Source: Gloeobacter violaceus PCC 7421 (GTDB lineage: Bacteria; Cyanobacteriota; Cyanobacteriia; Gloeobacterales; Gloeobacteraceae). Taken from it: a DNA stretch of 64,000 nt. Each line of letters begins with the position of its first letter. Position 1 is the stretch's first letter. Where the stretch lies: assembly GCF_000011385.1 (NCBI RefSeq), contig NC_005125.1:1-64000 (forward strand). The letters run 5' to 3'. Of this stretch, positions 23,846-33,258 are shown piece after piece. The notes below the pieces were generated by a model, which saw only the letters and a list, made by a program, of their open reading frames with translations, had not been told where the DNA came from and did no database searches. The position numbers and the translations under genes are program-made.

Positions 23846-26275
23846 TTAGAGCAACCGCAGCGGATCGACATCCACCGCCACCGTCACTCCCGCGCAGGGC
23901 ACAAACTGGGTGAGCAAGGCCCGCAGGCTGGCGCGGCCTGCCTCACCGTTCGGATTTTTGATGAGCAGCTGCCAGCGGTAGCGGCCTGCGACCCGCTCGA
24001 CGGTGCAGGGGGCCGGACCCAAAAGCCGACCTTCAAAATCCGCCGAGCCGTCGAGGCGGCGAGCGAGGGCTTCGGCCGACTCGACGACGCTCTGTTGCTC
24101 CGCTGCGCTCAGTTGCAGGGCGACCAGCTGGACAAAAGGCGGATAGCCCAGGGCCCGGCGCTGGGTGAGTTCGGCGGCGGCGTAGCGGCGAAAATCGTGG
24201 GTGCTGGCAGCTTCGACCACTGGATGCTCGGGGGCGTAGGTCTGAAGGATCACCCGGCCGGGTTCGCTGCCGCGCCCGGCACGCCCGGCCACCTGGGTGA
24301 GCAGCTGAAAAGCCCGCTCACTGGCTCGAAAATCCGGCAAATTGAGCAGTCCATCGGCGGCCAGGATTCCCACCAGGGTCACCTGGGGCAGATCGAGGCC
24401 CTTGGTGAGCATTTGGGTGCCTACCAAGACATCGGCCTCCCCGCGGCCGAACTGCTCAAGAATCTGGCGGTGGGCGTCCTTGCGGGCGGTGGTGTCGCGG
24501 TCGAAGCGCAGCACCCGCAGGGTGGGAAATTGCTCGCTCAATTGGGCGGCGATGCGCTGGGTACCGGCCCCGAAGTAGCGCAGGTTGGGGGAGGTGCAGT
24601 GGGGACAGGCGCGCGGCTGGGGGGCTCCGTGGTTGCAGTAGTGGCAGCGCAGATGGTCGCCCGCTTCGAGGCGGTGGTAGGTGAGCGAGACGGCGCAGTG
24701 GGGACAGCGCAGCGTCTCGCCGCAGTTGCGGCACAGCACAAAGGTGCTGTAGCCGCGGCGGTTGATGAACAAGATGCCCTGGCGGCCCGCCCCATGCATC
24801 TCGGCCACCGCCCGCTGCAGCGTGGCGCTAAAGGGAGTGAAGTTGCCCCGGTTCAGTTCCTCGCGCATGTCGACCACCTCGACGGCGGGCAAAGGCCGCC
24901 CGGCCACCCGCTCGGGCATCTCCAGGTGCAGGTAGCGGCCTGCGGTGGCGCGATCGAAACTTTCGAGATCCGGGGTGGCCGAACCCAACAGCACCGGGCA
25001 CCCTGCCAGTTCGCCCCGCCACAGCGCCACAGTCCGGGCGTGGTAGCAGGGGGCGGGACGGTCCTGCTTGTAGGAGCCGTCGTGCTCCTCATCAAGCACA
25101 ATCAGCCCCAGCTTGGGTAAGGGCGCAAAAACCGCCGAGCGGGTGCCGACGACGACCTGCGCTTCACCTGTGAGCATCTGCCGCCAGCAGTCGAAGCGCT
25201 CGCCCTCCGAAAGGGCCGAGTGGTAGACACGCACCCTTGCCCCGAAGCGGGCGGCGAAGCGGTCGGTCAACTGCGGGGTGAGGCCAATTTCAGGCACCAG
25301 CACCAGAGCCGACTCGCCGCGGTCCAGCACCGGGGCAATCGCCTGCAAGTAGACCTCGGTTTTGCCGGAACCGGTCACCCCTTCGAGCAGCACCGGACCG
25401 GGAGTCGCCCCCTGCAGGCGGTCCAGCACCTGCTTCTGGGCGTCGGTGAGCAGCTTTGGCGCATCGGCGGACGCCGTCGGAGCGGCAAGGCGCAAAATCT
25501 GGCGCTCGTAGATGCGCACGTGGCCCCCGGCGTCCAACTTCTGCAATAGCGCGCGGGTGGTGCGCGCTTCGGCGAGCAGTTGCTCGACGCTCACCTCTCC
25601 CCCGAGCCGACGCAAACACTGCACCACCGCCGCCGAACGGCCGCAGAGATCGGCACCGGCTCCTGCGAGCACGACAAATTGCTGCGTGCGCGGCCGGGCC
25701 GTCTCACCGAAGACGTAGTAACTCTCAAGTAACCGGCGCGCCTGCAGTTCTCTCAGGGAGGACACTCCTCCACTCAGCCGCTGCACACAAAAGCGCCAGC
25801 TGAAATCCGCGTGGGCCTGAGAGCGCAAAAAATCGAACGCGCTTTTGGCTGCCGCACTGAGCCCCCACTGGGCCATCGGAGCGGCATCGGCCACAAGACG
25901 CACCCGCCGCCGGGCACGGCTCAAGATGCCCGGCGGCAAAGCCGTCTCGAGCACCCGCGCCAGCGGCACCAGATAATAGTCGGCCACCCGCACCAGCAGC
26001 GGCCAGAAGCCTGGCGCAAACAGCCCCGTCCCCACGACCGACTCGACGGTTTTGAGCCGCCCAGGATCGAGGCCCGTCGGCAATTGGTCGAGACAACCGA
26101 GGACGATACCTCCAACCAACTGGCTGCCGAAGGGCACGCACACCACATCGCCCCCGGCGGCGGTCATGCCGTCGGCCAGTCGGTAGGTGTAGGTGCGCTC
26201 CCGGGCCGGTGCGTCGACGAGCACCTGCACCCAGGCCGCGGGCCGCAGCAGGGGACCCGGCCGGAAAGTTTCCAT
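23846..26275 (-). CDS. priA: Primosomal replication restart helicase PriA
   Basis: Helicase of 809 residues. Walker A is GVTGSGKTEVYL, the DEAH-type box is DEEHDGSYKQ, and the zinc domain has paired Cys motifs (CRNCGETLRCPHC, CHYC, CPHC). It restarts stalled replication forks by loading DnaB, which is also encoded in this window. Length and motif order are normal. The terminator at 23805-23841 lies just beyond its stop, in the convergent direction. Confidence 0.96.
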   Translation of the reverse strand: METFRPGPLLRPAAWVQVLVDAPARERTYTYRLADGMTAAGGDVVCVPFGSQLVGGIVLGCLDQLPTGLDPGRLKTVESVVGTGLFAPGFWPLLVRVADYYLVPLARVLETALPPGILSRARRRVRLVADAAPMAQWGLSAAAKSAFDFLRSQAHADFSWRFCVQRLSGGVSSLRELQARRLLESYYVFGETARPRTQQFVVLAGAGADLCGRSAAVVQCLRRLGGEVSVEQLLAEARTTRALLQKLDAGGHVRIYERQILRLAAPTASADAPKLLTDAQKQVLDRLQGATPGPVLLEGVTGSGKTEVYLQAIAPVLDRGESALVLVPEIGLTPQLTDRFAARFGARVRVYHSALSEGERFDCWRQMLTGEAQVVVGTRSAVFAPLPKLGLIVLDEEHDGSYKQDRPAPCYHARTVALWRGELAGCPVLLGSATPDLESFDRATAGRYLHLEMPERVAGRPLPAVEVVDMREELNRGNFTPFSATLQRAVAEMHGAGRQGILFINRRGYSTFVLCRNCGETLRCPHCAVSLTYHRLEAGDHLRCHYCNHGAPQPRACPHCTSPNLRYFGAGTQRIAAQLSEQFPTLRVLRFDRDTTARKDAHRQILEQFGRGEADVLVGTQMLTKGLDLPQVTLVGILAADGLLNLPDFRASERAFQLLTQVAGRAGRGSEPGRVILQTYAPEHPVVEAASTHDFRRYAAAELTQRRALGYPPFVQLVALQLSAAEQQSVVESAEALARRLDGSADFEGRLLGPAPCTVERVAGRYRWQLLIKNPNGEAGRASLRALLTQFVPCAGVTVAVDVDPLRLL

Positions 26276-26349
26276 GCTCTCGATCCAGACTTAGCTTATG
26301 GTACCTGTCGGCACGCTAAATCTGGAGTGCCGCACACCGCCGGACGGCT

Positions 26350-26910
26350 TTACGCCCGAGTGTGCCGCAGGTCGAGGCGGTTGACGGCCAGCGCGTAGGG
26401 GCCGCCCGCGGCCTCGACGGCGAACACCAACCGCACCACCGGTACCTGTAAACAGTGAAAGCCGACGAAAATGGCCGAGCCGTCACAGGCGGTGGTGCTC
26501 AGTCCCGCGCGGCGCACCGAGGCCACCGGGCGGTCCTGGTCGTCGAAAGCTTCGAGCACCCCGGTAAAGGCGCCCGGATAGTCCGGCTGGATCTGCGCCC
26601 CAGCCCCCCAGACGGGTTCTGAGAGCACCAGGACAATCGGGCCGGGGTTTTGCTCCAGACCCGTGAAGAGCACCATCTCACCCAGGACGAAGTTGGTGTG
26701 GTTGGCGGGGCAGCTTTCGAGCACCAGAGGCGGGGCTTTGTGCCCCGCCACCTGGACCTGCACTGCCATTCCACCGATCGAGCGCGCGACGAAGCTTCTC
26801 TCCAGGCGCGTATAGGGGGCGCCCAGGCCGGCCCAGTCGATACCGTCGTCGGCCCCCAGTCCGGCGCGCTCCTCGATGGCAGTGGCCGTAGTCAGGACGG
26901 GTGCGCTCAT
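26350..26910 (-). CDS. Unknown protein coupled to a Rieske oxygenase
   Basis: Protein of 186 residues without signal peptide or membrane helix, rich in beta pattern (for example PIVLVLSEPVWGAGAQIQPDYPG and SAIFVGFHC). I do not recognise a family. The ATG at 26910 has an excellent ribosome site (AAGGAG) and overlaps the stop of the upstream oxygenase gene (ATGA), so the two proteins are probably made together. It may be an accessory or substrate-binding partner, but this is inference from coupling only. Confidence 0.7.
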   Translation of the reverse strand: MSAPVLTTATAIEERAGLGADDGIDWAGLGAPYTRLERSFVARSIGGMAVQVQVAGHKAPPLVLESCPANHTNFVLGEMVLFTGLEQNPGPIVLVLSEPVWGAGAQIQPDYPGAFTGVLEAFDDQDRPVASVRRAGLSTTACDGSAIFVGFHCLQVPVVRLVFAVEAAGGPYALAVNRLDLRHTRA

Positions 26911-27926
26911 GGCGAAGCTCCTTCGGTGATGCGTGGGTTCTGGGTTGGGGAAGCCCACTCCAGCCGCCCGCACAGCCTGCGCAGGCGGCGGTAGGCTACC
27001 TCCAGGCCGTCGGAGGGGGCGTGGACCTCTGCGTTCAACTGCTCAGGCACCGGGCCGGGCGGTTGCAGGCGCACGACACTGTCGTCCTGGCGGAAGGTGC
27101 GCACGACGTCGCGGTGCATAAACGGGTCCGCCCAGGCGTGGGTGACGAAGTTGCGCAGGTGCAGCCAGCAGGTATGGGTGGTCCGTTCGTCCACCGGCAC
27201 ATGAACCAAAAACAGAATGAACTGGATGCGGCCGAAGCGGTGGTGGACCTGGGTGACGTTGGGCAGGTGGAAGGTGGAGGTGATGCTGCCGTCGGGGGGC
27301 GTCTTGCCGAGCACCAACTTCAAGAAGTAGGCCGGTTTGGTTTTGAACTGGATGGAGGCACTGCCGCGCCAGCGCTCCGACTCGATATGGTAGGTCTGGA
27401 TGCGGGGCGCTTCTTTGCGGCCGAAGGCGGCGGCGTGCACAAAAGGGGCGTGGGACATATCCACGGTGTTGGCGATAACGCGCGTGTAGTGCCCACTCCA
27501 GGTAAATTCGCCGCGCACCGCCCGCCAGCCGGGGGCCGCGTACTCCGGCAGCGACGGCAGTTCCGGGCGCTGGGCCTCGGGCAGCTCTCCCAAAAACACC
27601 CACACCAGACCATGGCGCTCCTGCACCGGGAATGTTTCCACTTTGGCAAGGCGCGAGATGGCCACCCCCGGTTGGTTGGCCGGAATTTCCGTGCACCCGC
27701 CGTCGGGCGCGTAGCGCCAGCCGTGGTACGGACAGCGCAGGCAATTGCCCTCCACCCAGCCGCCGGAAAGGGCGGTATCCCGGTGGGCGCAGCGGTCCTC
27801 CAGGGCGACGACCCGCCCCCCGACCGTGCGGTAGAGCACCAGTGGGCGGCCCATCACCACCACCTGCCGGGGTATCGATGTGATGGCCGGGCTGTGGGCC
27901 AGACCATACCAGAAGTTGTTCAACAC
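26907..27926 (-). CDS. Rieske non-haem iron oxygenase (PaO-like)
   Basis: Protein of 339 residues with a Rieske [2Fe-2S] site, CAHRD then CPYHGW, and a mononuclear iron site DMSHAPFVH. Layout and fold resemble the pheophorbide a oxygenase/Tic55/choline-monooxygenase-like group of cyanobacteria and plastids. It hydroxylates or opens a ring using O2 and electrons from a reductase not found here. The GTG at 27926 was chosen since AAGGGGAG sits eight bases before it; upstream in-frame sequence is Cys/Arg-rich and unlike protein. The stop overlaps the next gene. Substrate unknown. Confidence 0.82.
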   Translation of the reverse strand: MLNNFWYGLAHSPAITSIPRQVVVMGRPLVLYRTVGGRVVALEDRCAHRDTALSGGWVEGNCLRCPYHGWRYAPDGGCTEIPANQPGVAISRLAKVETFPVQERHGLVWVFLGELPEAQRPELPSLPEYAAPGWRAVRGEFTWSGHYTRVIANTVDMSHAPFVHAAAFGRKEAPRIQTYHIESERWRGSASIQFKTKPAYFLKLVLGKTPPDGSITSTFHLPNVTQVHHRFGRIQFILFLVHVPVDERTTHTCWLHLRNFVTHAWADPFMHRDVVRTFRQDDSVVRLQPPGPVPEQLNAEVHAPSDGLEVAYRRLRRLCGRLEWASPTQNPRITEGASP

Positions 27927-28213
27927 GGCGCAACTCCCCTTCACAGTAAGACAAAAGCCGCAGCGTTCGCAGCACAATGCTCCGCGCACCGCAGCGCGAC
28001 AAATCGAACCGTCGTATACACCAAAACCCCGGCGGGGCAAAACTTTCCCCGCGATCACCCCGAAGCCGAAACCCGATTGCCGACCCCAAAAAGCCAGCTT
28101 ACAGGTGGAGACAGCTTATCGCATGCGAAAGAGCAGTCGATATAAATTCTCGATGAATTTTTGTGAATTGCGGCCGCGGCCTACAATCGCGGTGTTGCTG
28201 GTTTGGCAGGCGG

Positions 28214-28672
28214 GTGGTGGAAATTTTTGAGCAGCAGATTCGCATCGCAGCCTCGCTGGGCGCCGCTGAGCGCTGCTTGAGCGATCCCGGCTTGATGCGC
28301 CGCTGGCTCAATCCCCTGCTCGAATGCCGCAGCGTCGGGGAGTGGTCGACGGCGGTGGGCAGCCGCTTTCGCTTTTATCTGCGCCTGCCGCCGGTGTATC
28401 CCCATCTGGAGTGTGAGGTGGTCGAGCGCGCCCTTGGGTTGGTACAGTGGCAATTTACGGGATTTTTCGAAGGCACCGACCGTTGGGAAGCCACCGGGCC
28501 GGACGGCGCTGTGCTTCTGGTCAACCGCTTTTGTTTCGACATTCCCAACCCGGTGGTGCGCTTTGGATTTGCACTCTTCGCTCAAGCGCTCACCCGTGCC
28601 GACATGCACGCCCAATTGCAAAGGCTTAAAGCGGTCGCGGAGAGCCTCGAAGCGCCGGGTGGGCTATCTTGA
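28214..28672 (+). CDS. SRPBCC-superfamily (START-like) protein
   Basis: Protein of about 152 residues with the pattern of a helix-grip hydrophobic-pocket protein: N-terminal strand VEIFEQQIRI, helix AAERCLSDPGLMRRW, several strands (GSRFRFYLRL, VQWQFTGFFEG, AVLLVNRFCF) and a long C-terminal helix. Such proteins bind lipids or polyketide-like ligands. The start is probably one of two adjacent GTG codons at 28214 and 28217. It precedes a peroxiredoxin-like gene by 24 bases on the same strand. Confidence 0.6.
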   Translation: MVEIFEQQIRIAASLGAAERCLSDPGLMRRWLNPLLECRSVGEWSTAVGSRFRFYLRLPPVYPHLECEVVERALGLVQWQFTGFFEGTDRWEATGPDGAVLLVNRFCFDIPNPVVRFGFALFAQALTRADMHAQLQRLKAVAESLEAPGGLS

Positions 28673-28696
28673 AATCAGGTAACTTCATAAAACGCA

Positions 28697-29236
28697 ATGA
28701 CCGCCGACACCAGATTATTCAACCAGCGCTTTGCGAAAAACTTTTTGCCCTTACCGGGTTTCAGCGTCCCCGCAGTTGGAGAGGCAGCCCCCGACTTTGT
28801 CCTGCCGCGCGTCGGCGGCGCACCGGTGCGCCTGTCGGATTATCGGGGACGGATGCCGGTGGTGATCGCCTTTACGCGAATCTTTACGGAAAAACTTTTC
28901 TGCCCGTTTTGCTACCCGCACCTCCAGGACCTCAAAAATCGTTACGGCGAAATCCGCCAAGCCGGAGCCGAATTGCTGATGGTGACGAGCACCGACCCGG
29001 TGCAGAGCGCCCAGGTGGTTGCGGATCTGGCGCTGCCCTATCCGTTTTTGTTTGATCCCGGCTGCACGCTCTTTCAGGCCTACGGCGCGGGACAGGCGCT
29101 CGGCGCCCCCTTGCCGGCCCAATACATCGTCGATATGACCGGCACGATCGTCTATCGGCACCTGTTCTCGTTTATCGACAGCAACGCCTCGACCGACGAG
29201 GTACTCGCGGTGCTCAAGGCGCTGCAGAAGGTGTGA
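28697..29236 (+). CDS. Peroxiredoxin-like thioredoxin-fold protein
   Basis: AhpC/TSA-like protein of 179 residues: [14 protein letters not shown] at the start of the thioredoxin fold, then the active-site region [17 protein letters not shown] with two Cys in a CPFC arrangement, and [14 protein letters not shown] later. Such proteins reduce peroxides or act as thiol oxidoreductases. The CXXC arrangement differs from the usual peroxiredoxin PxxxTxxC motif. Its 3' end overlaps the convergent rpiA by 23 bases. Confidence 0.75.
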   Translation: MTADTRLFNQRFAKNFLPLPGFSVPAVGEAAPDFVLPRVGGAPVRLSDYRGRMPVVIAFTRIFTEKLFCPFCYPHLQDLKNRYGEIRQAGAELLMVTSTDPVQSAQVVADLALPYPFLFDPGCTLFQAYGAGQALGAPLPAQYIVDMTGTIVYRHLFSFIDSNASTDEVLAVLKALQKV

Positions 29237-29906
29237 GCACTTCGATACCCCCCTCGTCGGCTACGATCACCGCGCTTGCCATGCCGACAAACAGACCGCT
29301 TTCCACCACCCCCGGGATACGGTCGATGGCCGCTTCGAGTTCGGCCGGCCGGGCGATCGGTCCAAAACGACAATCAAGGATGTAGTGGCCGCCGTCGGTG
29401 AGAAACGCTTGTCCATGCTGGGCTCGCAGATTCACCTCGGCACCGAGCCGCTCCAGGGCGCGGGCGGTCGCCTGCCAGCCAAACGGCGCCACCTCCACCG
29501 GCAGCGGGCCGTGGCTACCAAGCTGTTCGACGAGCTTGGTGGCATCGACGATGATAATCAGCCTCTCGCTCGCGGCAGCGACAATCTTTTCGCGCAACAA
29601 AGCACCACCCAGGCCCTTGATAAGGGCCAGCTCCCCCAGGGCCACCTCGTCCGCCCCATCGATGGTGAGATCGACCCTGGATTGCTCCGCCAGTGTCCCC
29701 AGAACAATACCCTCCGCCTCAGCTTGGCGGGCGGTGCGCTCCGAGGTGGGGATCCCCACCACCCGCAGCCCCAGGCGCACTCGCTCGGCGAGGACGCTCA
29801 CTGCAAATGCGGCGGTCGAGCCGGTGCCCAGCCCGACCACCATGCCATCTTCGACAAGCTCGACAGCGCGCCGAGCCGCCGTTTGCTTGAGGATATCGAG
29901 GTCCAC
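29214..29906 (-). CDS. rpiA: Ribose-5-phosphate isomerase A
   Basis: Enzyme of 230 residues with phosphate loop [31 protein letters not shown] (catalytic region) and the C-terminal GVVESGLF. It interconverts ribose 5-phosphate and ribulose 5-phosphate in the pentose phosphate and Calvin cycles. It starts 22 bases after the borosin precursor on the same strand, so read-through from that cluster is possible, though a metabolic link is not expected. Confidence 0.95.
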   Translation of the reverse strand: MDLDILKQTAARRAVELVEDGMVVGLGTGSTAAFAVSVLAERVRLGLRVVGIPTSERTARQAEAEGIVLGTLAEQSRVDLTIDGADEVALGELALIKGLGGALLREKIVAAASERLIIIVDATKLVEQLGSHGPLPVEVAPFGWQATARALERLGAEVNLRAQHGQAFLTDGGHYILDCRFGPIARPAELEAAIDRIPGVVESGLFVGMASAVIVADEGGIEVLTPSAAP

Positions 29907-29928
29907 CGCTCAGTCTGGCTTCGATGCG

Positions 29929-30165
29929 CTAGAAAGGGCCGTTGGGAACGATGATGGCGACAATCATCATGGCGGGCAAACCGCTTACGCCCAAGATCTT
30001 GGCAATGCGGCCCTCGTCGCGGCTTTCGAGCGCCTCGCGCGTGGAGGCATCGAAGTCCGCTGCCTCCAGCATCGCCCGACGCTGCTCGGGATCTTGACGA
30101 AAGCGCTGCGCCAGGAAAGGATCCTGCGTCAGCCTGATAAGAAAAGATCTGGCTTTGTCGTTCAT
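29929..30165 (-). CDS. Borosin precursor peptide (split type)
   Basis: Protein of 78 residues. Residues 5-59 form a predicted helical leader with the pattern seen in split borosin precursors such as SonA: RLTQDPFLAQRF, then DPEQRRAML, then a further helix to RIAKILG. A Gly/Ser/Pro hinge (GVSGLP) is followed by a hydrophobic C-terminus, AMMIVAIIVPNGPF (residues 65-78), the proposed core. Similar leaders are annotated as LigA-like domains, but no dioxygenase partner exists here. It lies 53 bases after the methyltransferase gene on the same strand. The leader would bind the enzyme while core backbone nitrogens are methylated. Which residues are modified, and whether the core is cut free, cannot be told. 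Confidence 0.8.
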   Translation of the reverse strand: MNDKARSFLIRLTQDPFLAQRFRQDPEQRRAMLEAADFDASTREALESRDEGRIAKILGVSGLPAMMIVAIIVPNGPF

Positions 30166-30218
30166 AAGATAACTGCTTCCAACTTTTCTACATCATTACA
30201 CTGCCATGGACAGTTTCT

Positions 30219-31022
30219 CTAGCCTTCGGTTCCCCGAAATGTCGCAATATCGAATTTTTTAAGCACTTGTGAATCGATTGCAGGCACCAACAGCGGGGGG
30301 ATGTATAGCGTCGAGACGGCGGTGATGCTGGCCTTGAGCATCTCAGCAATGGCAACGCATTCAACGATCGGATCACACATGGCAAAGTGCGCCGCCTGGT
30401 AGACGACCACTTCGTGTTCCGGCGGATAGAACGCCAGCAAAGCCTCTACCAGCATCGGTATGTAGCGCAGGTCGTATCCGCTGCCCTGATAATCCCCATG
30501 ACCGACGCAACCAATTTGCCACAGTACCACGCCACAGGCTGTGTCAAGGTGACGACGACGCAACAAAAAATCGGTAGCCTCCAGCATCTGGCAGCCCGCC
30601 GTGGCCGGGTCTACGCCCAGATCGGCAAACAGACAATCGACCGCCGAAATTCCCGGCAGCATCTCGGCCGGGTAGCCCTCCGCACGGGCTTGGCGAATCG
30701 ATTCGTGGGAGGGATAGGCGAAAACCCCCGGATGGCCGTAAAAGACGGCCGCCACCTGCAAGTCCAGGCGCACCAGTTCCAGGATTCGGGCCACCATCTG
30801 GTGGTAGGTCTGCGTTCTAGGCTTGCCATCGGCGTAAAAACGGTGCAGATCTTCGGCGACGGGCTTGGCAGCTTCTTTGCGAAGCTCATCGACCAATAGG
30901 CGAGTAAGCGGTTCGGCAATGCAGTAAGCAACAGCATCGGCTGTCCGAACAGCACTGATGGCTTCCTGGGAGAGGTGCCCAGCCCGGATGCCGGTGCCCA
31001 CCACGATCAGAGACCCTGACAT
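30219..31022 (-). CDS. Borosin peptide backbone alpha-N-methyltransferase
   Basis: SAM-dependent tetrapyrrole-methylase-fold enzyme of 267 residues: VGTGI near the N-terminus, FYADGKPRTQTYHQM (61-75), FYGHPGVFAYPSH (94-106), MLPGISAVDCLFADLG (121-136), EATDFLL and WQIGCVG. These strings match fungal OphMA far better than cobalamin-pathway methylases. From memory, OphMA catalytic residues Tyr66, Arg72, Tyr76 and Tyr98 correspond to Tyr63, Arg69, Tyr73 and Tyr95, and OphMA Tyr63 to His60. No core peptide is fused at the C-terminus; the precursor is the next gene. The ATG at 31022 has AAGGAG seven bases upstream. Confidence 0.9.
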   Translation of the reverse strand: MSGSLIVVGTGIRAGHLSQEAISAVRTADAVAYCIAEPLTRLLVDELRKEAAKPVAEDLHRFYADGKPRTQTYHQMVARILELVRLDLQVAAVFYGHPGVFAYPSHESIRQARAEGYPAEMLPGISAVDCLFADLGVDPATAGCQMLEATDFLLRRRHLDTACGVVLWQIGCVGHGDYQGSGYDLRYIPMLVEALLAFYPPEHEVVVYQAAHFAMCDPIVECVAIAEMLKASITAVSTLYIPPLLVPAIDSQVLKKFDIATFRGTEG

Positions 31023-31129
31023 TTTTGACTCCTTGACAGCGGTTCTAAGTTCGAAATATCGATTTAGCGGTATGCTACTTTTGTGGAAAATATCTACCAT
31101 ACCAAACTTTTATTTTCGGATTCGAGCCA

Positions 31130-33247
31130 TTGCTACCCGCAGAATTCCTTGGGAAGATAACCTCACTGGTGCGCGAAGCCCTCGCCCTGTCGACCGCTCA
31201 GATTTGTATCAATAATTACCAAAACTTTGCTGTTGATCCCCTGCTTCGCAGGCAGCCTCCCGTTCAGGTACTCAGAGTGCTGTCCAGCGCTGAACTAGAA
31301 GCATGCTTCAGCCGGTCACCCTGGAAATTCGTGGCGGCGGTGCCGATTTTCTGCAACGGGACGCTGGCGGGCAACCTCTGGATCTGCGATGAGCAAGAGC
31401 GGTTGCTGAGCGCAGCACAGAGCGCGCTACTGGAGCACGCCGCCGGGCTGGTGGGCGAGCGTTTGGAGGCGGAGGAGCGTCTTGACGAGATTCATCAACG
31501 CAACTTGATGTACGAAAAGTACATCGAGATGGCCCCCGATCAAATTGGGCTGCTAGACAGCGAGCTGCGCACTTTGACCGTCAACGCTGCTTTATCCCGT
31601 TTTTCGGGAATGCCCAAAGAATGGATCCTGGGCAAGAGCCTATGGGAGATGGGCATTCCCGAGTCGATCCTTGCCCAGATGGCCGATTGGGAGCAGCTGA
31701 TCCGCAGGGTATTCGAGACCGGCGAGCCGGGCACTACCAGCTTTGCCTACAGTGTGGGGGACGCAAGCTGCAAGCTTTACTGCTACAGTCTCGCGGTGCC
31801 CCAGTTCAACTGTCGAGGCGAGGTGGTGGCAGTACTGAACATCACCTACGATCGCGCCGCCCTCGAGATGCCCTTCAATCCGGAGGATTGGGCGGGCATG
31901 GGGGAGCAGTTGATGCGCGAGGTGGCGGCCCACCGGGTCACCCAGGAGGAACTCGCCAGGTTGAATGCCGAACTGGAGGAGCGCGTCAGGGAACGGACCG
32001 TTCGCTACAAGTTGCTCAACCAGAAACTGCGGGCGGAAATCGGCGAACGGCAGCGCATCGAAGTTGAGTTGCAGGCGGCCCAGGCGCGGGCGGAGGCCGC
32101 CGCCAGGGCCAAAAGCGATTTTCTTGCCGCCGCAAGCCATGAATTGCGCACGCCGATGCACGGAATCATCAGCATGACCGATCTGCTGCTGGAAAGCGAT
32201 TTAGGAGCCGAGCAGCGAGAACTGGCCGCCATTATCGGTTACTGCGGTGAGACGATGCTGAGTTTGATCAACAACATCCTCGATATATCTAAAATCGAGG
32301 CGGGCCGCATGGAACTCGACGTCGTTCCCTTCGAGTTGCCTCGGTTGATCGATTCGGTGGTGGCCATGTTTGCCGAGCAGTTGCGCAGCAAAGACCTGCG
32401 ATTGCAGGTGCTCATCGACCCCGAGGTGCCGGCACAACTGGAGGGCGATCCGGTGCGGCTGGCGCAGGTTCTGACCAATCTGGTGGGTAACTCCTTGAAA
32501 TTTACACCGCGCGGCCAGATAGCCATTCGGGTCCACCCTGCGGCGCAGGGGGGCGACGATTTGCGGCTGCGCTTTGAAGTCGTCGACACGGGGATCGGCA
32601 TGGCTCCGGAGACGACCGGCCGCCTGTTCCAGTCGTTTTTTCAAGCCGATACTTCCACCACCCGCAAGTACGGCGGCACGGGATTAGGACTTGCCATCTC
32701 CAGGCAGCTCGTCGAGTTGATGGGCGGGCAGATCGGTGTCGAGAGCCGTCTGGAGCAAGGTTCGACGTTTTGGTTTGTGTTGCCGCTCAAAGTTTCGGCT
32801 CCGGTCGAACCGCCGCCGCCGAGCGCACCCATGACGGTGCGGCTGCCCCAGTACGGGCCGATTTTGATCGTCGAAGACAACGCCGTCAATCAAAAGGTGC
32901 TGCTGCGGCACCTCGAGCGGCTCGGCTGCGGGGCGGAGGTGGCCGAGACCGGCGCGGAGGCCCTCACCGTGCTGGCGAGCCGCTCCTTTGCGCTGGTGCT
33001 GATGGATTGCCAGATGCCGGTCATGGACGGCTTCCAGGCCACCGCCGAGATCCGCAGACGCGAAGACTCGGCCCGGCGCACCCCCATCGTGGGCATCACC
33101 GCCAACGCCAGCGCCGGGGTGTACGATCTGTGTCTGGCGGCGGGTATGGACGACTGTTTGATCAAGCCGGTACGCCGCGATCAGTTGACCGCCGCCATCG
33201 AGCGCTGGGCGCTTCCGGTGGTGGGGACTGAGTGGGCCACCGGCTGA
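31130..33247 (+). CDS. Hybrid histidine kinase with GAF/PAS sensor and receiver
   Basis: Protein of about 705 residues with no membrane helix, hence cytoplasmic. Order: GAF-like N-terminus (1-120), PAS domain (about 125-245), coiled coil (about 265-330), HisKA with H-box [12 protein letters not shown], ATPase domain (NSLKF, DTGIGM, GGTGLGL), and a C-terminal receiver with Asp in [13 protein letters not shown] and Lys in CLIKP. The first residues are uncertain: the TTG at 31130 lacks a strong ribosome site. It is divergent from the borosin genes with 107 bases between, so the promoters may be shared; a regulatory link is only inference. Confidence 0.88.
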   Translation: MLPAEFLGKITSLVREALALSTAQICINNYQNFAVDPLLRRQPPVQVLRVLSSAELEACFSRSPWKFVAAVPIFCNGTLAGNLWICDEQERLLSAAQSALLEHAAGLVGERLEAEERLDEIHQRNLMYEKYIEMAPDQIGLLDSELRTLTVNAALSRFSGMPKEWILGKSLWEMGIPESILAQMADWEQLIRRVFETGEPGTTSFAYSVGDASCKLYCYSLAVPQFNCRGEVVAVLNITYDRAALEMPFNPEDWAGMGEQLMREVAAHRVTQEELARLNAELEERVRERTVRYKLLNQKLRAEIGERQRIEVELQAAQARAEAAARAKSDFLAAASHELRTPMHGIISMTDLLLESDLGAEQRELAAIIGYCGETMLSLINNILDISKIEAGRMELDVVPFELPRLIDSVVAMFAEQLRSKDLRLQVLIDPEVPAQLEGDPVRLAQVLTNLVGNSLKFTPRGQIAIRVHPAAQGGDDLRLRFEVVDTGIGMAPETTGRLFQSFFQADTSTTRKYGGTGLGLAISRQLVELMGGQIGVESRLEQGSTFWFVLPLKVSAPVEPPPPSAPMTVRLPQYGPILIVEDNAVNQKVLLRHLERLGCGAEVAETGAEALTVLASRSFALVLMDCQMPVMDGFQATAEIRRREDSARRTPIVGITANASAGVYDLCLAAGMDDCLIKPVRRDQLTAAIERWALPVVGTEWATG

Positions 33248-33258
33248 CATCCCTGCTG

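Noticed and set aside
23408-25120. 570-codon plus-strand frame overlapping priA
   Set aside because: Antisense to priA motifs; no start signal and no recognisable protein features.
29929-30165. Annotation as a protocatechuate dioxygenase (LigA) subunit
   Set aside because: There is no LigB-type catalytic subunit in the window, and the hydrophobic tail after a Gly/Ser/Pro hinge does not fit LigA.
30219-31022. Annotation as a cobalamin or precorrin methyltransferase
   Set aside because: FYADGKPR, MLPGISAVDCLFADLG and EATDFLL follow the borosin enzymes rather than cobalamin enzymes, no other cobalamin gene is nearby, and a precursor-like peptide follows.
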